The notes: generated by a model from the letters alone, not told the origin. Positions 26,149-35,985 are shown, numbered from the stretch's first letter. The stretch is DNA of 42,482 nt from Clostridium collagenovorans DSM 3089 (GCF_900130005.1 NZ_FQXP01000015.1:1-42482); one strand, 5' to 3'. Numbers and translations are program-made.

Positions 26149-26506
26149 AATATGAACTCCTTTTTAATAAAAATTTATTTTATATACGTAATGTTAAATA
26201 TATAAAATTTATTAGTTAAACTTATTATATCATTTTAAAAAAATAAAATTCTACAAAATCATAATAAATGTATATAAATTACTAAAAAATTCAAAGTTTT
26301 AATAGATAGGTTAAAATTTAAAAATGAAAATTACCCTATATTTAGTTATAGTTATTGATATTAAGTTAGTTTTTTAACAATATGTAGGTTTATTTAGTAT
26401 AAAGATTTACTTATACAAATATACATCCAATAAATTAGTACTAAGTTAATTATCTAGTGTTGTATAAATTATATAAGTTAAAAAGTTAAGGTGGTATAAA
26501 GGTGTT

Positions 26507-26552
26507 GCTTAAAAATTAAAGAGATGCTTTTAATTTTTAAGCATCTCTTTAA
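26507..26552. other. Two mutually exclusive hairpins, in the non-coding stretch 26149-26765
   Basis: GCTTAAAAATTAAA (26507-26520) pairs with TTTAATTTTTAAGC (26529-26542). The overlapping TTAAAGAGATGCTT (26516-26529) pairs with AAGCATCTCTTTAA (26539-26552). Both are perfect 14-bp stems and cannot form together. The second could act as a terminator on either strand. Nothing else is recognised in 26149-26765 apart from the hairpin near 26700. Confidence 0.55.
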
Positions 26553-26695
26553 ACTTAACATATAACAGTAAAAATCTATAATTTAGAAACTTTATATATT
26601 TAGGGATTTATGTAATTCAAGTAAGTAAGTATTTATTTAATTATTTTTAGTATATAACTTGGATCGATAAATTAAAATTCAGTAGCTTCATATAT

Positions 26696-26731
26696 TAGCC
26701 ATGAACTTTTAATCAGTGAAGTTCATGGCTA
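26696..26731 (-). terminator. Hairpin after the alcohol dehydrogenase gene
   Basis: TAGCCATGAACTT (26696-26708) pairs perfectly with AAGTTCATGGCTA (26719-26731). It lies 35 bases past the minus-strand stop codon. It lacks a strong T-run, so termination or mRNA 3'-end stabilisation are both possible. Confidence 0.55.
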
Positions 26732-26765
26732 TAAATTAATGATTTTTACTAAAGTGATTATCTAT

Positions 26766-27965
26766 TTAAAGTGATTTTCTATAAATATCGCTTATTAGTT
26801 CAGGTGTAGCTTTTACAGGTGAACAATCTAGCAATAATCCTAAGCTTGGGGTATTGAAAGTTAAATCAGTAAGTTCACTTATGTGATCTTCTGTGAAGCC
26901 ATGGTCTTTAAGTGTGTCTGCCACTCCCATTTTTGCAAGCCAAGATTTAACTCCAGCGGCTACCATATCAGCTTCTTCTTTAACACCTTTTATATTAGGT
27001 ACTATTGGACTTAGAACAGTTGCTAAAACCTCTGGTTTAGCTTCATAAGTATATTTTACTATTGGAGGAAGTATCATTGATAATCCCAATCCATGTGCTA
27101 AGTCTGGTTTTATTGCACTTAATGGATGCTCAAGAGCATGAGTTAAGTGTAGCAAAGTATTATCAAAAGCTATACCTGCAATTAGTGAAGCATAAGTTAA
27201 GTAATATCTAGCTTCAATATTATTACCATCTTCTAAAGCTAATGGTAAGTATTTAGCTATTAACCTTACAGTTTCTTGAGCAAGCATGATAGAGTAAGGA
27301 TTAGCTACAGTTGTAGTTGATGCTTCAATAACGTGATTCATAGCATCTATTGCAGTATATGCAGTTTGATTTTTAGGAAGTCCTGTCATTAAAGCTGGAT
27401 CATCTATTGAATACATAGGATATCCTAAATCGTATGCAGTACAAGGTTTATATTTCTTTTCAAGAACACTAACAACGGCAAATCTATCTCCCTCTGTTCC
27501 AGTTCCATGAGTAGTATTTACTGCAATTACAGGAAGAGCAACTTCAGGGGTAAATTTATATTCAAATAAGTCAGAACATGTTTTATCTGGATAGTTAACC
27601 ATAATAGCAGTACTTTTAGCAGCATCTATTACGCTACCACCACCAATAGCTATTATAGCTTTAGCACCTAATTTACGTGCCATATCAGTAGCTTCATCTA
27701 CATGAGTGGTTGTTGGGTTTGCAGTAATTTTATCATATAATACGAATTCAACATTGTTTTCATTCAATGCCTTTTCTACATGATCCCATGCACCAGTTTT
27801 TTTGTAAGAAGCATGACCAGTAATAACTATAATTTTGTTTATGTTTTTACTTTTAAGTTCTTTTACTATATCAAAGATTTTAGTTATAGCACCAACACCT
27901 AAGTATACAGTAGACTTACATCTTATTTCAGCGATTTGATTTAATGATAGAGTTTGTTCCCACAT
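26766..27965 (-). CDS. Iron-containing alcohol dehydrogenase
   Basis: A 399-residue group III (iron-type) alcohol dehydrogenase that interconverts aldehydes or ketones and alcohols with NAD(P)H. It shows the cofactor motif IAIGGGSVIDAAKS (about 105-118) and the metal-binding region AIDAMNHVIEA, then HALEHPLS and DLAHGLGLS, supplying the Asp and three His ligands. Typical length is about 385-400. AGGAGG lies 7 bases before the ATG. The promoter carries a Rex-like operator, which fits NADH/NAD-responsive control of a fermentation enzyme. The physiological substrate cannot be told from the sequence. Confidence 0.93.
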   Translation of the reverse strand: MWEQTLSLNQIAEIRCKSTVYLGVGAITKIFDIVKELKSKNINKIIVITGHASYKKTGAWDHVEKALNENNVEFVLYDKITANPTTTHVDEATDMARKLGAKAIIAIGGGSVIDAAKSTAIMVNYPDKTCSDLFEYKFTPEVALPVIAVNTTHGTGTEGDRFAVVSVLEKKYKPCTAYDLGYPMYSIDDPALMTGLPKNQTAYTAIDAMNHVIEASTTTVANPYSIMLAQETVRLIAKYLPLALEDGNNIEARYYLTYASLIAGIAFDNTLLHLTHALEHPLSAIKPDLAHGLGLSMILPPIVKYTYEAKPEVLATVLSPIVPNIKGVKEEADMVAAGVKSWLAKMGVADTLKDHGFTEDHISELTDLTFNTPSLGLLLDCSPVKATPELISDIYRKSL

Positions 27966-27992
27966 AATAAAACCTCCTAAAATAAACTTTGT

Positions 27993-28029
27993 TTGTTATA
28001 ATTTTAACAAAATAACTTTGTTAAATCAA
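27993..28029 (-). promoter_or_regulatory. Promoter with overlapping Rex-like operator, upstream of the alcohol dehydrogenase
   Basis: On the minus strand, -35 TTGATT (28029-28024), a 17-base spacer and -10 TAAAAT (28006-28001). The palindrome TTGTTAAAATTATAACAA (28010-27993) covers the -10 and matches the clostridial Rex pattern TTGTTAA-N4-TTAACAA with one mismatch. A second dyad, TTTAACAAA/TTTGTTAAA, overlaps just upstream at about 28003-28025. Rex represses fermentation genes when NADH is low, and the bound protein would block this -10. Confidence 0.7.
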
Positions 28030-28564
28030 GAGAAAAATGCTATATTAAAGAAATTTTAACTTGTTTTTAATAAATACAAGAGTCAATTTCAATAATTCCA
28101 CTCTATAGTATATGCAATACTTTGTTAAAATATTATAAAAGAAGTTTGTGGAAAGAGGGAAAAGAGCGTGGATTAAGAAGAGTGAAAGTGTGGAGAAACT
28201 TAGACAAGCTATATCCTATAGTGCGGATAAGTTAAGAAGAAGGAAATTATGAAAATGCATGAAAGCTCAAAAGAGAAGATTAAGCAAAATGATTTATGAA
28301 TAGAAATAAAAAATGAAATAAAAAAATAAAGGATAAGGGGTAATTAGGAATAGGTAAATGAGAAGTGAGTAAAGATAAGGTAGGATTGAAGAAGTTTAGA
28401 TTTTTATAGAGTAATTATATTTTGGATAATAATAGAGGTTTTTCACATTATTTATAGAAATCTATTTATAGTAGTTTTTTATAAGACTTATATGTTTTAT
28501 AATAGTTATATAGTAGTTAATTAGTTTTGGCACAATAATATATTAAAAATGAGTAGGTGATTTT
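28030..28564. other. Non-coding stretch with no recognised feature
   Basis: About 535 bases between the divergent alcohol dehydrogenase promoter and the M42 cluster. The 28140-28400 part is unusually purine-rich on this strand (long runs of A and G). No supported gene, RNA family or clear promoter. A TTGGCACAA near 28526 resembles a -24 element but has no -12 partner. Confidence 0.5.
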
Positions 28565-29608
28565 ATGATAGAAAAGGATTTGCTAAAGAAGCTTTGTTTA
28601 ACTAATGCACCTAGTGGGAGAGAGGATTTACTTTATCCTGTTATAAGGGAAGGTTTCATGCCTTATTGTGATGAGGTTAAACAAGGAAACTTATATAATA
28701 CCTATGCTATTAAAAGGGGAAATGGAAAGGCTAGCATAATGCTTATGGCTCATGCTGATGAGGTATTTTTATACGTTACAGAGGTATGTGAAAATGGTTT
28801 TTTAAAGTTTGTAGGGGTAGGTATTGATGCTAAAACGCTTGTATCTCAAGAGGTTTTAATTCACGGAAAAGAAAAGATAGATGGAATTATAGGTATAAAA
28901 CCACCTCATTTAATGAGTGATGAGGATAGAAAGGCCGGAGTTAAAATTGAAGATCTTTTAATTGATACAGGTAGAAGTAAGGAAGAAGTAGAGAAAACAG
29001 TTAAAATAGGCGACTTTGTTACATTAAAAAGGGATTTTCATGAACTTTTAAATGATAACGTTGTTTGCAAGGCTTTAGATGATAGAGTTGGTATAGCTGC
29101 TATGTTTAGTTGTGCTAAGGAACTTCAAAATATAAAACATGATTTAAATGTTTACTTTGTAGCATCTTGCCAAGAAGAGGTAGGACATAGGGGAGCTAAG
29201 ATGAGTAGCTTTGATTTAAATCCTACATTAGGTATAGCAATAGATGTAACCTTCGATAGTGGAAATATGGGATATAAGGGAACAGAAACTAAGCTAGGTA
29301 ATGGCCCGGTTATATGTATTGGACCTAATATACATCCAAAATTCAGAGAGAAGTTAACTGAAATTGCAAGGGAGTATGATATTCCTTATCAAGTTGAGGT
29401 GGAAGCTGGATGCACAGGAACAGATGCTTGGGATATTCAAACAGTTAGAAAGAGTATACCAACACTTCTTATTTCAATACCTCAAAAATATATGCATACT
29501 ACTGTAGAAATGATTAATATGCAAGATGTCTTAAATACAGGAAGAATAATTGCTAAATTCATTGAAAAGGTAGCTAGTAGTGATTTGGAGGAATTATTAT
29601 GTTATTAG
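28565..29608 (+). CDS. M42 family metallopeptidase, paralog 1
   Basis: A 347-residue aminopeptidase of the M42 (TET, glutamyl aminopeptidase/FrvX/YsdC) family, cytosolic, forming large tetrahedral assemblies that digest peptides. Metal and catalytic positions look intact: MAHADEV (H63), KALDDRVG, CQEEVGHRGAK, an Asp in AIDVTFDSG and the C-terminal His in YMHTTVEMI. The M-to-A change in AHADE (usually AHMDE) is minor. First of three tandem M42 genes. The last 10 bases overlap the next gene, so the two are translationally coupled. A GAGTAGGTG site precedes the ATG. Confidence 0.92.
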   Translation: MIEKDLLKKLCLTNAPSGREDLLYPVIREGFMPYCDEVKQGNLYNTYAIKRGNGKASIMLMAHADEVFLYVTEVCENGFLKFVGVGIDAKTLVSQEVLIHGKEKIDGIIGIKPPHLMSDEDRKAGVKIEDLLIDTGRSKEEVEKTVKIGDFVTLKRDFHELLNDNVVCKALDDRVGIAAMFSCAKELQNIKHDLNVYFVASCQEEVGHRGAKMSSFDLNPTLGIAIDVTFDSGNMGYKGTETKLGNGPVICIGPNIHPKFREKLTEIAREYDIPYQVEVEAGCTGTDAWDIQTVRKSIPTLLISIPQKYMHTTVEMINMQDVLNTGRIIAKFIEKVASSDLEELLCY

Positions 29609-30600
29609 AAAAATTATCTATGGCACATGGACCTTCAGGTTATGAGGGGGATGTAAGAAACATTATAAAAGAAGAAATAAAACCTTATGTAGATGAAATT
29701 AAGGTTGATTTAATGGGTAATATAATTGCTCATAAAAAAGGAAATGGACCTAAGGTGCTTTTAGATGCACATATGGATGAGGTTGGATTCATTATAACTA
29801 AATATAATGAAGATGGTACTTTGAAGTTTGCATCTTTAGGTGGAGTTAATGCTAAGGTAGCACCTTGTAAGGTTGTATATATAGGTAAAAATAAAATTAA
29901 GGGTGTAATTGGTTTAAAGCCTATACATCTTCAAAGTGCTAAGGAAAGAACTAGTGCCTTAAGTTATGATGATTATTGCATTGATATAGGAGCTAACTCT
30001 AAGGAAGAAGTTAAGAAAGTAATTGCCTTAGGAGATTACGCTATATTTGATACTGTCTTTGGTGACTTTGGAAACGGACTTTTAAAAGGAAAAGCCTTTG
30101 ATGATAGAGTTGGTTGTGCAGTTCTAATAGAAGCACTAAAGGAAAACTATAATTGTGATTTATATGCAGCCTTTACAGTGCAAGAGGAAATAGGAGATAG
30201 AGGGGCACTTATATCTTCCTATGAAGTTCAACCAGATATAGGATTAGCATTAGAAGGAACTATTTGTGCTGACATGGCTAATGTTCCAAAACATTTAAGA
30301 GCTACAGAGATTGGAAAGGGTCCAGCTATTTCAATGATGGACAGAACAAGCATTTTTGATAGAGAGCTAACAGAGAAAATAATGAAGGTTGCAGAGGACA
30401 GCAATATACCATATCAACGTAGACGTGCAACAGCAGGTGGAAATGATGCTGGAGCTATGGTATCAACAGGGGTAGGAGCTAAGGTTGCTACTATTTCTGT
30501 TCCATGTAGATATATACATTCTTCTGTTTCTGTTATTAGTAAAGATGATTTTGAAAATACTACGAAGCTAGTTAAAGCTTGGCTAAAATCTTTTAAATAG
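29599..30600 (+). CDS. M42 family metallopeptidase, paralog 2
   Basis: A 333-residue M42 aminopeptidase with a full set of active-site motifs: DAHMDEVGF (H58), AFDDRVGCA, VQEEIGDRGA, the acidic residue in ALEGTICAD, and the C-terminal His in RYIHSSVS. Its start lies within the end of paralog 1 and has GGAGG upstream. It is only 12 bases from paralog 3. The expected reaction is removal of N-terminal residues from peptides, useful in an organism living on amino acids. The three genes probably form one transcription unit. Confidence 0.93.
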   Translation: MLLEKLSMAHGPSGYEGDVRNIIKEEIKPYVDEIKVDLMGNIIAHKKGNGPKVLLDAHMDEVGFIITKYNEDGTLKFASLGGVNAKVAPCKVVYIGKNKIKGVIGLKPIHLQSAKERTSALSYDDYCIDIGANSKEEVKKVIALGDYAIFDTVFGDFGNGLLKGKAFDDRVGCAVLIEALKENYNCDLYAAFTVQEEIGDRGALISSYEVQPDIGLALEGTICADMANVPKHLRATEIGKGPAISMMDRTSIFDRELTEKIMKVAEDSNIPYQRRRATAGGNDAGAMVSTGVGAKVATISVPCRYIHSSVSVISKDDFENTTKLVKAWLKSFK

Positions 30601-30612
30601 GGTGGGTTAGAT

Positions 30613-31566
30613 ATGAAAAAGATGTTAATGGATATAATAAATTCTTTTAGAGTAAGTGGAAGTGAAACTGGAGCAATAGAAGTAATAAAAGAGCAACTTA
30701 AAGATGTAGATTGCAAAATAGAAGAGGATTGCTTAAAGAACTTAATTGTTAAAATAGGTAGTGGAAAAGAAAAAATAATGTTCACAGCTAACATGGATGA
30801 AGTTGGATTAATGGTAACTTATATAGAAGATAACGGTTTTTTAAGAGTAGAGAACATTGGAGAAGTTGAATGTTCAGAGGCTGTAGGTGCTTTTGTAGAA
30901 TTTGCTAATGGAACTAGAGGTAGAGTCATAGCTGCGAAGGAAAAACCTAACTTCTCAGATTTATTTATTGATATAATGGTTGAAAATAAAGAAGAAGCTA
31001 CTAAGCTTGTAACAGAGGGCGACATTTGTAAATTTAATTATCCTTCTTTAAATAAAAAGGGTAGAATTCAAGCATCAGGACTTAATAATGCTTTAGGATG
31101 CGTTGCTTTATTAAAGGCTATAAAAGAATTAGAGAATCCTTCTAAAGAATGTTATTTTGTATTCTCTTCTCAAGGTGAGCTTGAAGGAAGAGGAGGAAGA
31201 GCTGCAGCCTTTAGTATAAGACCAGATGAATGTGTTGTGGTATCTACTCATGGAGCAGGTGACTTCATAGGTGGAGAAGGAAAAATAGAATTAGGTAAAG
31301 GCCCAGTTCTTAGAATAAAGGATAAAAACTTAATTGCTTCTCAAGAATTAAGAGAGGAAATAGAAAAGGCAGCAGAAAAGGATAATGTAAGTCTACAATT
31401 AAATGTAGGAACTGAAACATCTGAGGGAGGTCCTATTCATAAAGAAGTAGGCGGAATAAAAACAGCTGTATTAGCAGTACCTCTTAGATATAAAAAGTCA
31501 TTAGTATCTATGGCAAGTGCTAGTGATGTAGAAGATGTAGCAACTATAATAAAAGCTTTATGCTAG
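30613..31566 (+). CDS. M42-like protein, paralog 3, degenerate active site
   Basis: A 317-residue protein clearly of the M42 fold but with key residues lost. The metal His is Asn60 in TANMDEVG. The bridging Asp of DDR is replaced in GLNNALGC. QEE becomes QGE, so the catalytic base Glu is missing. The C-terminal His is Lys in RYKKSLVS. The open frame, intact length and tight spacing argue against random decay. I infer a pseudo-enzyme that assembles with paralogs 1 and 2, perhaps shaping or regulating a mixed TET particle. It could alternatively be an early pseudogene without stops. The ribosome site is AGGGTGGG. Confidence 0.9.
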   Translation: MKKMLMDIINSFRVSGSETGAIEVIKEQLKDVDCKIEEDCLKNLIVKIGSGKEKIMFTANMDEVGLMVTYIEDNGFLRVENIGEVECSEAVGAFVEFANGTRGRVIAAKEKPNFSDLFIDIMVENKEEATKLVTEGDICKFNYPSLNKKGRIQASGLNNALGCVALLKAIKELENPSKECYFVFSSQGELEGRGGRAAAFSIRPDECVVVSTHGAGDFIGGEGKIELGKGPVLRIKDKNLIASQELREEIEKAAEKDNVSLQLNVGTETSEGGPIHKEVGGIKTAVLAVPLRYKKSLVSMASASDVEDVATIIKALC

Positions 31567-32345
31567 GGCTAGAATATATACTAATCTCTTAATATTGAAA
31601 AACAATTTTGAAATATTATCAATAAAAGAGAATATAAGTTTTTTGAAGATAAAAATCTAAAATGACTGAAAATAAGTATAGTTAAAGAGATCAACATGAA
31701 AAAAATTATAATATATGTAGGTTTAATATTGTAAAGTATATATATTTAAAGAATAAGTTTTTATCATATGTATCTTTAATTATTAAATAAAATGTAGATA
31801 ATCAATTTAAGATTACTGCAGGTAATTAGTTTAAACTTAGTATATAAGTTAGGTATTAGAAGTAAAAAAAATATAAGATAAATTTTAAGCTTCATGTGGA
31901 GATGGATTCTCTATATGAAGCTTATTTATTTATAGGGTAGAAATATCAAAGATTAAATTTGTAGTAAATACAAGATATTATGTGTTATGCATGAATATTG
32001 GATTAAAGATATGTATTAAAAGTCTAGTATTAATAAAATGTTTTGAGGTAGATATATTGTTAGGAAAATATAAATAAAATATAAAATAAATGTAAATAAA
32101 ACTATAAAAATATTATATAATAAGTAGTAATAAAAGTTTTAAGTATATAATGATCTCAACAAGTAAATTCATACGCAATAAAAATTCTGAATAATCTGAC
32201 AATATAAAAAGAGCTGGTTTTATTTAAATCATCAAACAAAATTTAAGGGGATTAAAGCAAAAAATAAGTGGATGTGAAGCTGTACATTTTATTAAGGTTT
32301 AAATTTATAGGTAGGTAAATTGTATAATTTTAAGGGGGAAGTTAT
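31567..32345. other. Long non-coding stretch between the M42 cluster and the ABC system
   Basis: About 780 AT-rich bases. The only clear structure is the hairpin at 31887-31930. No supported reading frame or RNA family. Confidence 0.5.
31887..31930 (+). terminator. Terminator-like hairpin about 320 bases after the M42 cluster
   Basis: AAGCTTCAT (31887-31895) pairs with ATGAAGCTT (31915-31923), and GAGA/TCTC continue the helix inside. A T-rich ATTTATTTAT tail follows. Confidence 0.6.
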
Positions 32346-33050
32346 ATGGTGTCTTCAGTGATTAGTGGCGAAAATATGAAAAAAAAGTATAGCCTAGGAG
32401 AAGTAGAGGTTATAGCACTTGATATTGACAGTCTAAAAATAGAAAAAGGTGACTTTATCTCTATTATGGGGCCTTCAGGCTCTGGAAAGTCTACGCTTTT
32501 AAACATATTGGGATGTGAAGATGAACTTACAGATGGAGAATTAACTATAGATAGTAAGAGTGTAAAGGATCTATCTAAAAAGGAGATTAATAAACTAAGA
32601 AGGGAAGATATAGGGTATGTATTTCAATCCTTTAATCTATTAGCTCATTTATCAGCAATTGAGAATGTAATTTTACCATTAATACCTTATAAGACAAGTT
32701 TTAATTTAAGAAACAGAGGAGAGGAACTTTTAAGGAGTGTTGGATTAGAAAATAGAACTAAACATTTACCATCTCAAATGTCAGGTGGAGAGCAGCAAAG
32801 ATTAGCTATTGCTAGGTCGCTTATAAATTCACCTAAAATTATAATTGCAGATGAGCCAACGGGGAATTTAGATACTAAGTTTAGGGACGACATAATGAAT
32901 ATATTTGAAAAGCTTAATAATGATGGATATACAATTATAATGGCAACACATGATATGGAGGCAGCTAAAAGAGCAAAAAAAACTATTTATTTAAGAGATG
33001 GCAAGATAATAAAAGTTGAGGTAAATAATAATGCTGAATTATATATTTAA
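32346..33050 (+). CDS. ABC transporter ATP-binding protein, LolD/MacB type
   Basis: A 234-residue ATPase of the mechanotransmission (LolD/MacB/FtsE) class. Walker A is GPSGSGKSTLLNIL, the Q-loop VFQSFNLLAHLS, the signature QMSGGEQQR with the glutamate typical of this class, Walker B IIADEPTGNLD, and MATHD. The C-terminus overlaps the start of the large FtsX-type permease by 20 bases, so they form one complex. Such pairs in Firmicutes export or resist peptides, or move lipids and lipoproteins; no two-component system lies next to it. AAGGGGGAAG ribosome site. Confidence 0.93.
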   Translation: MVSSVISGENMKKKYSLGEVEVIALDIDSLKIEKGDFISIMGPSGSGKSTLLNILGCEDELTDGELTIDSKSVKDLSKKEINKLRREDIGYVFQSFNLLAHLSAIENVILPLIPYKTSFNLRNRGEELLRSVGLENRTKHLPSQMSGGEQQRLAIARSLINSPKIIIADEPTGNLDTKFRDDIMNIFEKLNNDGYTIIMATHDMEAAKRAKKTIYLRDGKIIKVEVNNNAELYI

Positions 33051-35856
33051 GTCAATAAAAAAATATAAGGGAAGTTTTATATTTGTAATGGTTGGTTTAT
33101 TTACTATATTCAGTTGCATTCCTGTGGGAATAGCATCCTTATATACATCTAAAGCTATAATCACAGAGGATATAGAAAAATACGGAAGAGGTCAGTATGA
33201 TATTCTGGTTAGAAATGAAGATTCTATAACTGCTTTAGAAAAGGAAAATAAGCTTATAGAAGAAAATTATATTGATGGTATTAAGGGTTCAATATCCTTA
33301 GATAATTATGAAACTATAAAAGGAATACCTGGTATTGAGGTAGTTGCACCAATAGCATCACTTGGATATTTTGCTGATAGCAATAGTACTTTAGGTGTTA
33401 CTTTACCAAGGGATGATAAGGGTTATAAAATAAAACTTGATTATGTAACTTCAGATGGGGTGAAGGATTATACAATTAAAAGTGGTGAGGTTTTTGCGAT
33501 TCCAACTATTAGAAAAAATATTTTAACAAGGGAAACAACACAACAGGGTATAGTTGATATAGCCACTACAATTAGAGAAAATGGTTCTGTGAATGAGCAA
33601 ACAACTAATAGTAGTACAGACCCTATTATGCCATATTGTCTTTCTTATGGAATTGGTATGTATAGTACTTATTTTAAGGGGAATATGTCTCAAGTATTTT
33701 ATGGAGATAAAGAAGATGAATATGGAGCATTATTTTATAAGCCGGAGTATTTTAATTATATATTAGAAATGCCTAAAACATGGTCTATGTTAGTAGCAAT
33801 CGACCCAGATGCAGAAGCTAAATTATCTGGTATTGATAGTTTTATAGAGGAAGGGATATATTTAAAGAATGGCGAGATTAAAGAGCGTAATGAAAGAATT
33901 AGCGAGTTTAGTGATTTAAGAATAAATTATAATGAAATACCTATAATTAGAAACACATCTGCTACTTATCCTTTTAGTGTAAATATGAAAATAGACAAAC
34001 TTGATATAGATAGACATAAGGGAGAGAAATTATTAGAGGATAACCTTGGGGATCATAAAAAATTAGAGGAGTATGATGTTTCACGAGTAGATTTTGAAGA
34101 AAATAAGGATAATCCATATTTAAAATTTAAAGATTCTACTTATGAAAGTATTAATAATATAGGGGTTTTATCTTCAGAAGAAAAAACGATTGATTTAACA
34201 GAGTATATTACTCCCTTTAAACCAGTAAATATTGATGTAGAGCCTCAAAATGATTGGAAATCTGAGACTGGAAAGGTTTCACCTAATATTTATCAAGGTA
34301 CAAAATATTATTCTTCAACTCCACTTGAGTACAGCAAAAATGGAGAAGAGATAAGTGTAAAAGCTAAGAATGCTATTGGTGACCTTCTTGTTTTTAGAGA
34401 GTTAGAGGAGCATGGAGAAGAGGTTAAAGCTATAGTAGATAATAATAAAGCTGCATTTAAGTTTACCACTGTAGGATCTTTTGATGGTGGAAAATTGTAC
34501 AACAGTGATGAAGTAAAGTTAAATGGGACTCCACTTGGTATATATGGAGACACTTATTTAACTCAAGTTGAAAATGAATATGGAGAAAAGGTAGAGAATA
34601 AGAAGGTATACCCAACCTGTGTACCAGGAACTATTGCTTCATCAGTACCTCAAGGCTATACAACATTAGAGGCGGCGACGCTTATTAAGGGAGAGAATCC
34701 AATTGATGCAATAAGAGTTAAAGTTGCTGGAATTGATAAATATGATGATATAGCAAAAAGTAAAATTCAACAAATAGCTATGGAAATCAATGAAAAGACA
34801 GGGCTTCATGTTGATATAGTGGCAGGAAGTTCCACACAAAATATAGTTGCATCAATAGAAGGAAAAGGGGAAGTTCAAGGAATAGGAAAAGTTATTCAAA
34901 GGTGGGTTACACTTGGGACAGCTTTAAAAATAACAGACTCATGGGATATGATAGGCTTTATATTAGTAATGTTATTTGTTATATGTGGTTTTTTATTTAT
35001 AATAAATAGAATAAGCTCATATTTATTAACAAGAAAAAATGAAATCCAGATATTAAAGAGTGTTGGATGGGGAGATAAGGAAATAGCTAAGGTTATATGC
35101 GGGGAGAATATTCTAGCATCAATTATTTCTAGTGCCTTAGTTATAATTATGACTATAATTTTGAATATGAAATTTGAAATAAAATTCTTAACAGAAATAG
35201 TAACTGTAACACTAATAATAGGTAATTTATTAGTTGTTTTAATTTCATATTTATATCCATTAATAAGTAGTCGTAAGAGAATAAGTTATAGAGGGAGTAT
35301 GTTTAATGATTCTTTAAATAAAATGATTATAAATGAAGTAATAAGAAACAAAGGTAGATATATTCTTACTGTAACTCAAATAGCATTGAGTGGAGCACTG
35401 GGAATATTCACTTATCTATCTTTACAAGCAACAAGAAATAATATAGGGAATACGGCTTTAGGAAGCCAAGTAAACTTATCAACAAATAACATGGCTTTAA
35501 TTTTAACTATAGGAGCCTTTGCATTAATTATATTTACAACCTTTGATAGGTTTTCTTCTATAGTAGAAAGTAGAAAGAGAGAAATAGGAATACTAAATAC
35601 CTTAGGATGGGATAGATTAAATATTGGGGTTGTGATATATGGCTCACTTATTTTAATAGCCTTTATTGGAAATGTAATAGCTTTTATAATAAGCTTGAGT
35701 TGTTATGATGTATTATATTCTCAATTACCTATAACGACTTTTAAATTAATATTACTTATAATATTAATGTTAGGATTAAGTATAGTAAGTGGTGTAGTTC
35801 CATTAATTAAAGCAACTAATGCTACAATTAATGAAAATATGAAGAATAATAGATAG
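33031..35856 (+). CDS. ABC transporter permease, FtsX/MacB type
   Basis: A 941-residue permease with an N-terminal membrane helix (about 13-38), a very large extracellular domain (about 40-640), then two FtsX modules. The first module has helices near 643-665, 690-710 and 725-745; the second near 785-805, 820-840, 868-890 and 905-930. Both modules carry the RKxEI coupling pattern (RKNEIQILKSVGWG and RKREIGILNTLGWD) that contacts the ATPase. It is longer than a typical MacB (~650) because of the extracellular part. No signal for a substrate. GAGG site 8 bases before the ATG, inside the ATPase gene. Closed by a terminator. Confidence 0.9.
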   Translation: MLNYIFKSIKKYKGSFIFVMVGLFTIFSCIPVGIASLYTSKAIITEDIEKYGRGQYDILVRNEDSITALEKENKLIEENYIDGIKGSISLDNYETIKGIPGIEVVAPIASLGYFADSNSTLGVTLPRDDKGYKIKLDYVTSDGVKDYTIKSGEVFAIPTIRKNILTRETTQQGIVDIATTIRENGSVNEQTTNSSTDPIMPYCLSYGIGMYSTYFKGNMSQVFYGDKEDEYGALFYKPEYFNYILEMPKTWSMLVAIDPDAEAKLSGIDSFIEEGIYLKNGEIKERNERISEFSDLRINYNEIPIIRNTSATYPFSVNMKIDKLDIDRHKGEKLLEDNLGDHKKLEEYDVSRVDFEENKDNPYLKFKDSTYESINNIGVLSSEEKTIDLTEYITPFKPVNIDVEPQNDWKSETGKVSPNIYQGTKYYSSTPLEYSKNGEEISVKAKNAIGDLLVFRELEEHGEEVKAIVDNNKAAFKFTTVGSFDGGKLYNSDEVKLNGTPLGIYGDTYLTQVENEYGEKVENKKVYPTCVPGTIASSVPQGYTTLEAATLIKGENPIDAIRVKVAGIDKYDDIAKSKIQQIAMEINEKTGLHVDIVAGSSTQNIVASIEGKGEVQGIGKVIQRWVTLGTALKITDSWDMIGFILVMLFVICGFLFIINRISSYLLTRKNEIQILKSVGWGDKEIAKVICGENILASIISSALVIIMTIILNMKFEIKFLTEIVTVTLIIGNLLVVLISYLYPLISSRKRISYRGSMFNDSLNKMIINEVIRNKGRYILTVTQIALSGALGIFTYLSLQATRNNIGNTALGSQVNLSTNNMALILTIGAFALIIFTTFDRFSSIVESRKREIGILNTLGWDRLNIGVVIYGSLILIAFIGNVIAFIISLSCYDVLYSQLPITTFKLILLIILMLGLSIVSGVVPLIKATNATINENMKNNR

Positions 35857-35873
35857 ACTTTTTTATATAAACA

Positions 35874-35985
35874 AAATGAAGTTGTCATAAAAAGAAATAT
35901 AAAAACAATAAAATAAGTTATTTTAATTAAATAACCCATCGTATTGTTCTTATATATTTTAATATGATAACTTCATTTATTTTTT
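35874..35985 (+). terminator. Long-loop terminator after the FtsX-type permease
   Basis: AAATGAAGTTGTCATA (35874-35889) pairs with TATGATAACTTCATTT (35963-35978) with one G-T, followed by a T-rich tail. The loop of about 73 bases resembles that of the terminator near 21608. Confidence 0.75.

Noticed and set aside
28526..28545. Sigma-54-like promoter before the M42 cluster (TTGGCACAA)
   Set aside because: The -24 half is good but no TTGC-like -12 element lies at the required spacing.
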